Positions 15,146 to 22,316 of a DNA stretch of 23,079 nucleotides are shown piece after piece; the stretch's first letter is position 1, and each line of letters begins with the position of its first letter. The DNA is from JBHIEE01 sp046760445 (GTDB lineage Bacteria; Acidobacteriota; Aminicenantia; JdFR-78): positions 1 to 23,079 of the forward strand of contig JBHIEE010000034.1 of NCBI GenBank assembly GCA_046760445.1, in the 5' to 3' direction. Both the position numbers and the translations under genes were made by a program. The notes beneath the pieces are model-generated. The model was not told the origin of the DNA. It saw nothing but the letters and a program-made list of their open reading frames with translations, and ran no database searches.

Positions 15146-15489
15146 TTAATCAAGGGGATATCTTTTGGGTTCAATTCCCTCCTGCTAAAGGCTCTGAACC
15201 AGCAAGCAAACGTCCCGCCTTAGTTATTCAAAGCAATCTTTTCAATAGAAGCAAAATAAATACTACCATTGTCTTAGCCATCACTTCTCAATTGAAATAT
15301 AAAAATCTCCCCGGAAATGTCTATCTTAAAAAGGGAGAAGCTAACCTGCCGAAATCTTGTGTCATAAATGTTACCCAGATTGCTACTATTGACAAAACTC
15401 GCCTAATTGAAAAAATTGGCACATTATCTCAAGAAAAAATAGCCCAAGTTTTTAAAGGAATCAATTTATTATTTTCTAAAATAGAATAG
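15139..15489 (+). CDS. MazF/PemK-family endoribonuclease toxin
   Basis: A 116-residue protein fitting the MazF family: the opening QGDIFWVQFPPAKGSEPASK, RPALVIQSNLFNR with the conserved Arg25, then TTIVLAITSQ with Thr49 at the likely catalytic position, and KSCVINVTQIATIDKTRL. MazF toxins cut mRNA at short sequences when free of antitoxin. The length is complete and no frameshift is seen, so it should be active. The ATG lies within the last codons of the antitoxin. A stretch of A/T-rich DNA without a clear terminator follows. Confidence 0.92.
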   Translation: MVINQGDIFWVQFPPAKGSEPASKRPALVIQSNLFNRSKINTTIVLAITSQLKYKNLPGNVYLKKGEANLPKSCVINVTQIATIDKTRLIEKIGTLSQEKIAQVFKGINLLFSKIE

Positions 15490-15578
15490 TCCTCTTTATC
15501 ATCTTGCCCATAATTCGTTCAGATATGTAATAATATTAATATTTATCTAAATAAATTTAAACTATTTTTAAAAAATAC

Positions 15579-15607
15579 TTGACAAATTCAATTTTAATTT
15601 TTATATT
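15579..15607 (+). promoter_or_regulatory. Promoter of the DUF2089/Yip1-DUF3108 operon
   Basis: A perfect TTGACA (15579-15584) is followed after 17 bases by TATATT (15602-15607, five of six). The start would be near 15614, about 34 bases before the ATG at 15648, leaving space for the AAAGGAT site. Confidence 0.65.
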
Positions 15608-15647
15608 ATTAATAAATAGATTGATAATGTGAAAAAGGATGAAAAAT

Positions 15648-16007
15648 ATGAAAAAAATAATTAGCACCTGTCCAATGTGCAATAAGCCAATGCAGGTTCA
15701 AAAGTTAAAATGTCCTTCTTGTGATATTACTGTTGAAGGTAGATTTTCAATATCTCGATTAGCTCAATTAGATACAGAACAACAAGAGTTTATTGAACGC
15801 TTTATTTTAGCCAGCGGAAGTCTAAAAGAAGTAGCCAAAGAGATGAATATTTCCTATCCCACAGTGAGAAGCAAATTAGATAAAGTCATTGACACCTTGA
15901 AATACAGTATTGAACAAGAAGAAAAGAGAAGGAAAGAAATTTTAGATGCAGTAGAACAGGGTAAAATTTCAGCAGAAAAAGCAGCTGAACTTCTGCGAGG
16001 TATTTAA
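15648..16007 (+). CDS. DUF2089-family zinc-ribbon/HTH regulator
   Basis: A 119-residue protein. A zinc ribbon is formed by CPMC (C8, C11) and CPSC (C22, C25). The DUF2089 segment follows (IEGRF-like VEGRFSISRLAQL, then a helix-turn-helix whose end, MNISYPTVRSKLDKVIDTL, is the family's hallmark). The C-terminus (about 93-119, RRKEILDAVEQGKISAEKAAELL) is a small helical hairpin like those in YvlB/SHOCT-type proteins. Together this suggests a DNA-binding regulator. The start at 15648 has AAAGGAT at the right distance, while the ATG at 15639 would abut it. One base separates it from the next gene, whose N-terminus carries the same helical hairpin. Confidence 0.85.
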   Translation: MKKIISTCPMCNKPMQVQKLKCPSCDITVEGRFSISRLAQLDTEQQEFIERFILASGSLKEVAKEMNISYPTVRSKLDKVIDTLKYSIEQEEKRRKEILDAVEQGKISAEKAAELLRGI

Positions 16008-16008
16008 A

Positions 16009-17451
16009 ATGGAAGAAGAAAGAAAGCGCATTTTAAAAATGATAGAGCAAGGGAAAATCAGTCCAGACGAGGGACTCAAATTATTAAAGGCTTTAGAAAC
16101 CTCACCAAAAATAACAACAAAATCAGAATTCGAAGCAGTTCATCCAAAACCATCTCAAAAAATTCTCAGAAATCTCTATAATCCTTTTCTATCTATTGCT
16201 GGAGGTAAGGCATTAGTAATTGGAATATTAATTATTCTTCTATCTTCAGTTATTGGTTGGTATTGTGCTGTTCATTTTGACGGAGCTTTTGATCTTAGTC
16301 CTTCTGATGAGATAACAAGAACTGGCAAGCTTGATTCTTATTATCTCATTCTTTTTGAATGTTTAATTGCCTGGTTGAGCATAGCTTTTATGTTCTTCAT
16401 TTTAGGTACAATATTTTCTAAAAAGAAACAAAGAGTAATAGATTATTTTGGATTCACTGCCATAGCTCGGTTCCCTTATCTTTTAGGGGCAATAGTGTCC
16501 TCAAGATTTTGGTTAGAAGGATATTTTGAGAAAATAGATCTTACTCTGGATTTGGAAAGTCTCAAAGAGTTAACGGAAAGCCTATCGAGAAATGTGGGAT
16601 TCATTTCAGGCATAGTATTAATTTTGTTAATTGTTATCTGGTTTTGTGCTCTCAACTTTTTTGCTTTAAAAGAGTCAAGTGGTCTTTCTACAGGAAAAAC
16701 ATGGCCAGCTTTTATAGGAGGTAGCATTATGGCTGAAATTATTAGTAAAATGATATTGACAATCCTTGCGGGAACTTTTGTTATATCTCCCTTTTTTGGA
16801 AAAATAGAAGAGATTCAGAGAGATTCTATCCCTTGGGGTACTAAGGAAATAACAGTATATAATTGGATGACTAAAACAGGATTAAAAATAGGAGAAACAA
16901 TTTATAAAATTGAACTGAAGGATGCTCCTGAAGGTAAAATTTATCAGATTACATCAAGTACTTCTATTGATTCTACGAGGGACGAGACAACAGTCATTGT
17001 GTCAGCTAAAGATCTAAGCCCCATTTCAGTTCATCGGACAATCGAAAATCCAGAGGGCAAATTTGATTTCAAAGGTACATACAAAAATCAACAATTAAAA
17101 ATTATAGCCATTACACCTGATGGAACTCGCACTTATAATCTGGACTTGCCCAAATATGCTTATGACAATGAAGAGTCGTTATTTCTCATTCGAGCATTTC
17201 CCCTTAAAAAAGATTATGTCCACACATTTGTTATTGCTGTTGTGGCTACGGGAAGCAAAGGTGAATGTATTCTTAAAGTTATTTCGGAAGAAAAGATAAA
17301 AGTGCCTGCTGGCGAATTTGATACTTATAAAGTAGAGTTAGGGTTTGTTTTAGGGGGTCTTAAGCATTATGCTTGGTATTCAAAAGAAAAGCCAAATTAT
17401 TTAATAAAATACGATAATGGAAATATAATTTGTGAATTAAATGATTTTTGA
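16009..17451 (+). CDS. Membrane protein: SHOCT-like hairpin, Yip1-like helices, DUF3108-like domain
   Basis: A 480-residue protein in three parts. Residues 1-30 (RKRILKMIEQGKISPDEGLKLLKAL) form a helical hairpin like the C-terminus of the preceding regulator. Residues about 60-265 hold five or so membrane segments of Yip1-family type. Residues about 280-480 resemble DUF3108 (GLKIGETIYKIEL near the start, the typical VPAGEFDTYKVEL near the end, then YAWYSKE). DUF3108 domains are beta-rich, envelope-located and of unknown function. The first residues face the cytoplasm and the last domain should lie outside, so the protein could carry a signal to the regulator encoded before it. No enzyme motif is seen. 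Confidence 0.75.
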   Translation: MEEERKRILKMIEQGKISPDEGLKLLKALETSPKITTKSEFEAVHPKPSQKILRNLYNPFLSIAGGKALVIGILIILLSSVIGWYCAVHFDGAFDLSPSDEITRTGKLDSYYLILFECLIAWLSIAFMFFILGTIFSKKKQRVIDYFGFTAIARFPYLLGAIVSSRFWLEGYFEKIDLTLDLESLKELTESLSRNVGFISGIVLILLIVIWFCALNFFALKESSGLSTGKTWPAFIGGSIMAEIISKMILTILAGTFVISPFFGKIEEIQRDSIPWGTKEITVYNWMTKTGLKIGETIYKIELKDAPEGKIYQITSSTSIDSTRDETTVIVSAKDLSPISVHRTIENPEGKFDFKGTYKNQQLKIIAITPDGTRTYNLDLPKYAYDNEESLFLIRAFPLKKDYVHTFVIAVVATGSKGECILKVISEEKIKVPAGEFDTYKVELGFVLGGLKHYAWYSKEKPNYLIKYDNGNIICELNDF

Positions 17452-17476
17452 ATAAAATTGAAGAATACAAAGTATA
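17444..17476 (+). repeat. Dispersed 33-base intergenic repeat, copy 2
   Basis: This matches 13321-13353 at 30 of 33 positions. It begins seven bases before the end of the preceding coding sequence, so that gene's last codons and TGA are written by the repeat. Confidence 0.65.
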
Positions 17477-17587
17477 AAAGTATATACGAGAAATAAGGAG
17501 CAAGAAAAGGGACGAATTTCTAATATTAGATTTCTGTCCAATTAACAAATAAACCGATTAGCAATTAAACTAAATGTGGAGGTTAAA

Positions 17588-20500
17588 ATGTTAAGAAAAA
17601 TTATTATTATGATTGTTATTTTCTTTCTGGCTTTCCTCTACCTGTTTTGTCAAGAACCAGAAAGTATTTCTCCGCCCCAGTTCAAAGGAAAACTTCTAAT
17701 TTACTTTATGGGAGAGGAAGCAGGTTATGAAGAATATGAGTGGATTGAGCAGCAAGATAAATTTGTCCTTTCAGTCAAAGGAGAAATGAATAAACCAATT
17801 AGTCTGATTACCAGTCAAATGATAATTGAGGTGAATAAAGAATTTAAGCCTTTAAGGTTTTATTTTAAAGGAATAGTAAATGGCATAAATCAAGAAATAG
17901 AAACTACAGTGACCCAAGGAGAAGTAAAGAATAGAGTTAAGGCTGCTCAACAGGAAAGAGAATTGATTTCCAAAATTTCTCCCGAGGCTTTATTTCTTCC
18001 TAATGGAATTTTTTCACCCTATATTGTTGTGGCTAAAAAAGTGAAGGGTGCTTTAGAAAAAGAAGTAACTCTCTCAGCATATGTTGTGCCTCAATTAGAA
18101 ATCACCCTGAACGTGGGGCCTGACAGAGAAAATGCTCATCTCCTTCACCTCAATTTGGCAGGAGTAAAAATAGAATTACTCACAGATGAAAAAGGAAATT
18201 TAAATTTTCTTTTAATTCCTTCTCAGAGTTTTGAAGTTTATGAAGAAAAATGGAAAAAGGAGATAGAAAAGAAAGAAGAACCAGAAAAAGCTGAAGAAAA
18301 GAAGGCTGAAGCACTCCCAGCCTCTTTGTCAGGCTTCAGCGATGAGGGAGTCTTTCGCCTTTACGTCAACGAGGATCCTCTGGTTGAAATTAATTTTAAG
18401 TGGGAAAAAGAGGGAAAATTCTCAAACACCTCAACCCTGAGCATGGCTGGGCAATCTGTAACCACTGTAACTGAAATCGAAACAGATGAAGAAGGAAGGT
18501 GGATAAAAATTATCCAAAATACTCCCCAGGGAATCATGGAACTTGTCCGAGAAGGGAGCATCGTCACTAGGACTTTCAAAGAGAAAACTGTCACCATTGA
18601 ACTAAAAGACGGGGCTGTTCTCTTTGAAAACTTCTCTCCTGCTCTAATGAGCCAATCTGTAAGAGCCTATGATAAAAATAAAGGAGGAAAACAGACTATT
18701 TCCCTCTTCATCATTCCTGGAGCTATGATGGAAGCTTCTCTTGAGATGAAAGAAGAGGTGGAGCGAACCATAGCTGGAAAAGACATAAAATTTACAAAAT
18801 TCCTCTATGGAATCCCAGGCGTAGACATCACTCTCTGGGTAGATGATAAGGACAGACTTTATCTTGCCGATGTCCCCTCCCAGAATGCAGCTTACGTGAG
18901 GGAAGGATTCGAAATTCTTCTTCAAAAGCCTGAAACAGACCCTCTTCTTTCTACCCCAAAATACGAAATAATAGAGGAGTTTAACCTGGAAATTCCTATG
19001 AGGGATGGAATTAATCTTGCAACCAATATCTATCGACCTGATGCTGAAGGCAAATTTCCTGTGATCCTTGCCCGCACTCCTTACAAAAAAGAAATGGTAG
19101 AGCTCCAGGCGCGTTATTACGCTCGCCGAGGTTATATTTTTGCTGTTCAGGACTGCCGCGGACGGTTCTCTTCTTCTGGCATCTGGGAGCCTTTTGTAAA
19201 CGAACCCCAGGATGGGTATGATACCATCGAATGGCTTGCAGCCCAGCCCTGGTCCAACGGCAAAGTAGGAATGATCGGAGGCTCCTACGTTGGCTGGGTC
19301 CAGTGGTGGGCAGCCAGAGAACGTCCTCCTCACCTTGTCACTATCATCCCCAACGTCTCACCCCCAGATCCCTTCTATAACATCCCTTATGAATACGGTG
19401 TTTTTTTCATTTTGGGTGCTATCTGGTGGGCAGATATTCTGGAAAGCGAAGCAACAGCGGACCTCTCTGGAGTCGCCATGAGCCAGATTTCCGAAAAGAA
19501 ATACCATAAGCTTCTTCGTTCCCTTCCTGTTATAGATTTGGATAAAAAAATCCTAGGCAAAGAAAACCCTTACTGGCGAAAATGGATCGAGCATCCCACC
19601 AATGACCAATATTGGGAGAGCGCAAACTTCCTTGATCGCCTCAAGAATGTCCGCATTCCAGTTTTTCACCAATCAGGATGGTTTGATGGTGATGGTATCG
19701 GCTCAAAGCTTAACTATGCCAGGATGAAATCTTATGGCCATCCTTACCAGAAGCTTATCTTAGGACCCTGGGGCCATACAGACCGGGCCATGAGACGCAT
19801 AGGGGATCTTGACTTTGGGCCTCAAGCTATAGTTGATTTACAAAGGGATTATCTGCGATGGTTTGACTACTGGCTTAAGGGAATTGATAACGGAATAACC
19901 AAAGAACCCCTTGTAAGTATCTTTGTTATGGGTTCTAATAAATGGCTTCAGGGCAACGAGTATCCCTTACCTTATACTCAATTCCAGAAATGGTATCTCT
20001 GGAGCAACGGGAAGGCCAACACTTCCAAAGGAGATGGGTTATTAAGTCCTTCTCCTCCTCCAGAAGACTTGCCTTATGATTCCTATATTTACGATCCTGG
20101 TGATCCAACCCCTAGCCCCAACTTCTACGAAGAAGAAGAGGAGGAGGAAAAGAAAGTTAAATCCGTCGAAGAAAAGAAAAAGGAAGCAGAAGCCTATCAT
20201 GAGAAAATTACCCAAAGCAGGTCTGATATCCTCGTCTACCAAACAAAACCCTTAGAAAAACCACTGACTTTTGCTGGCCCCATTTCCGCAGTTCTCTATG
20301 CTTCCACTTCAGCCAAGGATACTGACTGGTTTATGCGCCTGGTTTGGGTTACGAAAGAGGGGAAAACCTATCCTCTTGTAGAAGGAAAAATTCGTGCTCG
20401 CTTCCATCAATCTCTAAACCGACCTGAGCTTCTCACTCCAGGAAAGATCTATAAGTATACCCTTGACCTCTGGCAGACAGGAATCACCATTCCTGCTGGA

Positions 20501-20680
20501 GACTCTCTTCGAGTGGAGATTGCTTCAGCTTCTTTCCCTGTTTTCTCGCGCAATCTAAACACAGGCGGCCACAACGAAAAAGAAACTCATTATGAGAAAG
20601 CAGAACAGAAGATTTATCACAGCAAAAAATATCCTTCTCACATCTTCATTCCTGTTATTCCGGATGAAAAAATAAAATAA
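17588..20680 (+). CDS. CocE/NonD-family serine hydrolase (X-Pro dipeptidyl-peptidase-like) with duplicated N-terminal domain
   Basis: A 1030-residue exported protein with an N-terminal hydrophobic export segment (1-21). Two related beta-rich domains (about 31-220 and 253-440) share VP/IPG-type strands followed by a GV-I--L-D-D/E--L----PSQ pattern, so this part is an internal duplication. The hydrolase runs from about 465: RTPYKK, YYARRGYIFAVQDCRGRF, and the nucleophile elbow GGSYVGW with Ser566. Asp700 (SGWFD) and His730 (LGPWGH) complete a CocE-type triad. After a Glu/Lys-rich linker (848-875) comes the C-terminal jelly-roll (about 880-1030: LVYQTKPLEKPLTFAGPIS). The family cleaves esters, amides or X-Pro peptides; an extracytoplasmic peptidase or esterase is likely. 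GGAGG lies just before the ATG at 17588. The first repeat is clearly more A/T-rich than the rest of the gene. Confidence 0.9.
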   Translation: MLRKIIIMIVIFFLAFLYLFCQEPESISPPQFKGKLLIYFMGEEAGYEEYEWIEQQDKFVLSVKGEMNKPISLITSQMIIEVNKEFKPLRFYFKGIVNGINQEIETTVTQGEVKNRVKAAQQERELISKISPEALFLPNGIFSPYIVVAKKVKGALEKEVTLSAYVVPQLEITLNVGPDRENAHLLHLNLAGVKIELLTDEKGNLNFLLIPSQSFEVYEEKWKKEIEKKEEPEKAEEKKAEALPASLSGFSDEGVFRLYVNEDPLVEINFKWEKEGKFSNTSTLSMAGQSVTTVTEIETDEEGRWIKIIQNTPQGIMELVREGSIVTRTFKEKTVTIELKDGAVLFENFSPALMSQSVRAYDKNKGGKQTISLFIIPGAMMEASLEMKEEVERTIAGKDIKFTKFLYGIPGVDITLWVDDKDRLYLADVPSQNAAYVREGFEILLQKPETDPLLSTPKYEIIEEFNLEIPMRDGINLATNIYRPDAEGKFPVILARTPYKKEMVELQARYYARRGYIFAVQDCRGRFSSSGIWEPFVNEPQDGYDTIEWLAAQPWSNGKVGMIGGSYVGWVQWWAARERPPHLVTIIPNVSPPDPFYNIPYEYGVFFILGAIWWADILESEATADLSGVAMSQISEKKYHKLLRSLPVIDLDKKILGKENPYWRKWIEHPTNDQYWESANFLDRLKNVRIPVFHQSGWFDGDGIGSKLNYARMKSYGHPYQKLILGPWGHTDRAMRRIGDLDFGPQAIVDLQRDYLRWFDYWLKGIDNGITKEPLVSIFVMGSNKWLQGNEYPLPYTQFQKWYLWSNGKANTSKGDGLLSPSPPPEDLPYDSYIYDPGDPTPSPNFYEEEEEEEKKVKSVEEKKKEAEAYHEKITQSRSDILVYQTKPLEKPLTFAGPISAVLYASTSAKDTDWFMRLVWVTKEGKTYPLVEGKIRARFHQSLNRPELLTPGKIYKYTLDLWQTGITIPAGDSLRVEIASASFPVFSRNLNTGGHNEKETHYEKAEQKIYHSKKYPSHIFIPVIPDEKIK

Positions 20681-20875
20681 GAACAAGAGATGATATTTTA
20701 GAAGACAGAATTGCTCTTATCGGTCATTCTAAAGGAGCAATAATTGCTCCCAGAGTAGCTGCTGAGGACCCGAAAATAAAAGCAATTAATGGAAGAAAAA
20801 AGAATCAGCAAAGAGTTATTAGGTTATCTGGTGGGTTGGCTCCACGGAGTGCTGATTGAAGGAGGAGTAATTTAA
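20680..20875 (+). pseudogene. Remnant of an alpha/beta hydrolase
   Basis: Directly after the hydrolase gene, in another frame, the sequence reads EDRIALIGHSKGAIIAPRVA, with the GHSXG nucleophile elbow (20722-20736) and the strand-helix context typical of alpha/beta hydrolases. No upstream or downstream body of such a gene follows. In a third frame, from an ATG at 20789, 28 codons encode EEKRISKELLGYLVGWLHG, which could be the C-terminal helix of the same protein after an internal deletion. The two pieces look like a decayed gene, not a functional one. Confidence 0.55.
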
Positions 20876-20949
20876 TTCTCAATTGAACACAAAATATGGG
20901 TATCCGTTTCCCAGGTTGAACGATCATCCCTTTCAGTTGAATTGGTCAT
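20872..20949 (-). pseudogene. Truncated integron-cassette ORF (25 codons)
   Basis: MTNSTERDDRSTWETDTHIL begins 31 bases past the recombination G of the attC site at 20974-21043, with AGGAG five bases before the ATG: the geometry of a gene cassette. It stops after 25 residues, where the sequence meets the hydrolase remnant on the other strand. Its stop overlaps the end of that remnant. No match is recognised. It is likely the 5' end of a cassette gene cut by recombination at about 20870-20880. Confidence 0.45.
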
Positions 20950-20973
20950 TTTTTCTCCTCGTTGAACGAAGCA

Positions 20974-21043
20974 ACATAACGATTGAGTTCACCTGCATTT
21001 TGGAGCGGAGCGGAAAAATGTCAGGTGCAACGATTTGTTATAC
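20974..21043 (-). other. attC site (integron recombination site) of the MBL cassette
   Basis: Read on the minus strand it starts GTATAAC (R'') and ends GTTATGT (R'). Between these are L-type arms, GTTGCACCTG on one side and CAGGTGAAC on the other, in which one base in one arm has no partner, as the extrahelical bases of attC. The arms continue as CATTTT/AAAATG, with a GGAGCGGAGCGG-containing loop. A five-base unpaired spacer separates the R and L pairs. Start and end resemble the Vibrio repeat (TATAACAA...GTTATGT). It lies 170 bases past the stop of the MBL gene, at that gene's 3' side, as expected for a cassette. Confidence 0.75.
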
Positions 21044-21116
21044 TGACTGGCATTTTCTTAATATATTATCTTTAATTTATTTAAATTCATATTTCGCATA
21101 TCCAATAGTTAAGTGA

Positions 21117-21170
21117 CCAAGAGAAGCGAGGCAAGCACCGAATGGGTGTATAGTTGCCAACACCACTTGG
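21117..21170. other. Imperfect hairpin in the MBL cassette 3' region
   Basis: Nested pairs CCAAG/CTTGG, GGCAA/TTGCC and CACC/GGTG close on a GAAT loop, with two near-symmetric internal loops. It is downstream of the MBL stop and upstream of attC. There is no run of T after it on either strand, so it is not a plain terminator. Confidence 0.45.
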
Positions 21171-21211
21171 ATTTCTACATTGTTCAGATCGTATTGTTAA
21201 AATAAAAAATA

Positions 21212-22129
21212 TCATCTTTCACCTACGCTTTCTTTTAATGAGTCCAGGACAAAAACCTCACCTGGTTGGAGAATGCGTATTTTTGACCCTAAATTGTTTT
21301 CTCTTTCAATTTCACTCAGTTTTTTTATGGGTTCTTCCAGGGATTCTCCACTGAGTTTAAAGGTTCCCCAGTGTATGGGAATCATTATGGGATAATTCAG
21401 CATTTCCAGGGCATAAGGGATATCATCAGGAGCCATATGATCTCTGCGAACTTCGTTGCGCACAGATGGAATCAAGTTACCGGGAAAATAAGGGTAGTAA
21501 CCACCAATAGGAAGAAGAACTACGTCTATGTCAAATTGTTTAGCGATATCCCTGAGAGCAGGAAAAATCCCTGTATCACCGGCGAAATAGGTTGTTTTTG
21601 AACCATGAATAATATAACCGGAAGCAGTTGCATCATGTTCTGCGGGGACAGCCGTAATTTCAATGCCTTTTATAACTGTTTTTTCCCACCATGCAAGCTC
21701 CCGGACATCTTGAAAATTGAGTTCTTTTATCTCACTCCCCAAACCTCTAGAAATAATAACCGGGATATCTTTTTCAAACTTACAGAGTGTGGACTCATCA
21801 AGGTGATCAGAATGTTCATGGGAAATAATTATGGCATTGATTTCAGGAAGATTATCAAAAGCTATTCCGGGAGCTGCGTGACGCTTAAATAACCATGCTA
21901 CTCGTTCACTAAAATTGGGGTCAGTTAATATATTCACACCATCCAGGTGAATAAGAGTTGTTGCATGACCAATATAGGTTATTGAAAAGTTATTATCAGG
22001 CAAATCGAATTTTACAGTGGGAAGAATCCTTTGCGCTGAACTATGAAATGTTATAAATACAGCTCCTACGATAAATGTCAAGATAGTTGTCGCCTTTTTT
22101 AAATTTTTATGCAATTTTTTTATCCTCAT
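21212..22129 (-). CDS. MBL-fold metallohydrolase (NAPE-PLD/UlaG-like), integron cassette gene
   Basis: A 305-residue protein with an N-terminal hydrophobic segment (about 13-32), so membrane-anchored or exported. The metallo-beta-lactamase fold starts with FSITYIGHATTLIHLDGVNI. The metal-binding motif is SHEHSDHLD (104-111 for the HXHXDHLD part), followed by PAEHDAT, FAGDTG, and IPIHWGTFK with the last metal His. The pattern and length match the COG2220 group (UlaG, N-acyl phosphatidylethanolamine phospholipase D), which includes phosphodiesterases and lactonases; the substrate is unknown. The start lies 22 bases past the recombination end of attC2 (22151), and the gene is followed by attC1, so it is the body of an integron cassette of about 1.18 kb. 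Confidence 0.88.
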   Translation of the reverse strand: MRIKKLHKNLKKATTILTFIVGAVFITFHSSAQRILPTVKFDLPDNNFSITYIGHATTLIHLDGVNILTDPNFSERVAWLFKRHAAPGIAFDNLPEINAIIISHEHSDHLDESTLCKFEKDIPVIISRGLGSEIKELNFQDVRELAWWEKTVIKGIEITAVPAEHDATASGYIIHGSKTTYFAGDTGIFPALRDIAKQFDIDVVLLPIGGYYPYFPGNLIPSVRNEVRRDHMAPDDIPYALEMLNYPIMIPIHWGTFKLSGESLEEPIKKLSEIERENNLGSKIRILQPGEVFVLDSLKESVGER

Positions 22130-22150
22130 TTCTCTCTATTTTTTTATTAA

Positions 22151-22285
22151 GTATAACGTTTAGTTTCACCTGCCGAAGGGCTTGTTTGCACTGGACTTAT
22201 GAATTTAATCAAAACTTTAAAGAACGCATTAACCGTTAGGAATTCACCGATCCGCCCTTCAGTCAGGTACAAACTTTTGTTATGT
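22151..22285 (-). other. attC site (long type) of the GDPD cassette
   Basis: Read on the minus strand it starts ACATAAC (22285-22279) and ends GTTATAC (22157-22151). The arms AAAGTTTGTACCTG and CAGGTGAAAC, continued by GAAGGGC/GCCCTTC, pair with one unpaired base as in attC. The variable middle is about 70 bases long, as in long attC sites. It sits between the GDPD stop and the MBL start, at the 3' side of the GDPD gene. Confidence 0.72.
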
Positions 22286-22316
22286 GTTTATTTAATATAT
22301 TGTTAGCAATTCAAAA

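Noticed and set aside
18644..19333. A 229-codon minus-strand frame inside the CocE-like gene
   Set aside because: It lies wholly opposite catalytic parts of the hydrolase and its protein shows no family features.
20883..21116. A 77-codon plus-strand frame across the attC site
   Set aside because: It crosses the attC palindrome, has no ribosome site and shows no family features; the region is explained by attC and the cut cassette.
21371..21892. Plus-strand frames of 76 and 95 codons opposite the MBL gene
   Set aside because: The minus-strand frame has full metallo-beta-lactamase motifs; these are its complements.
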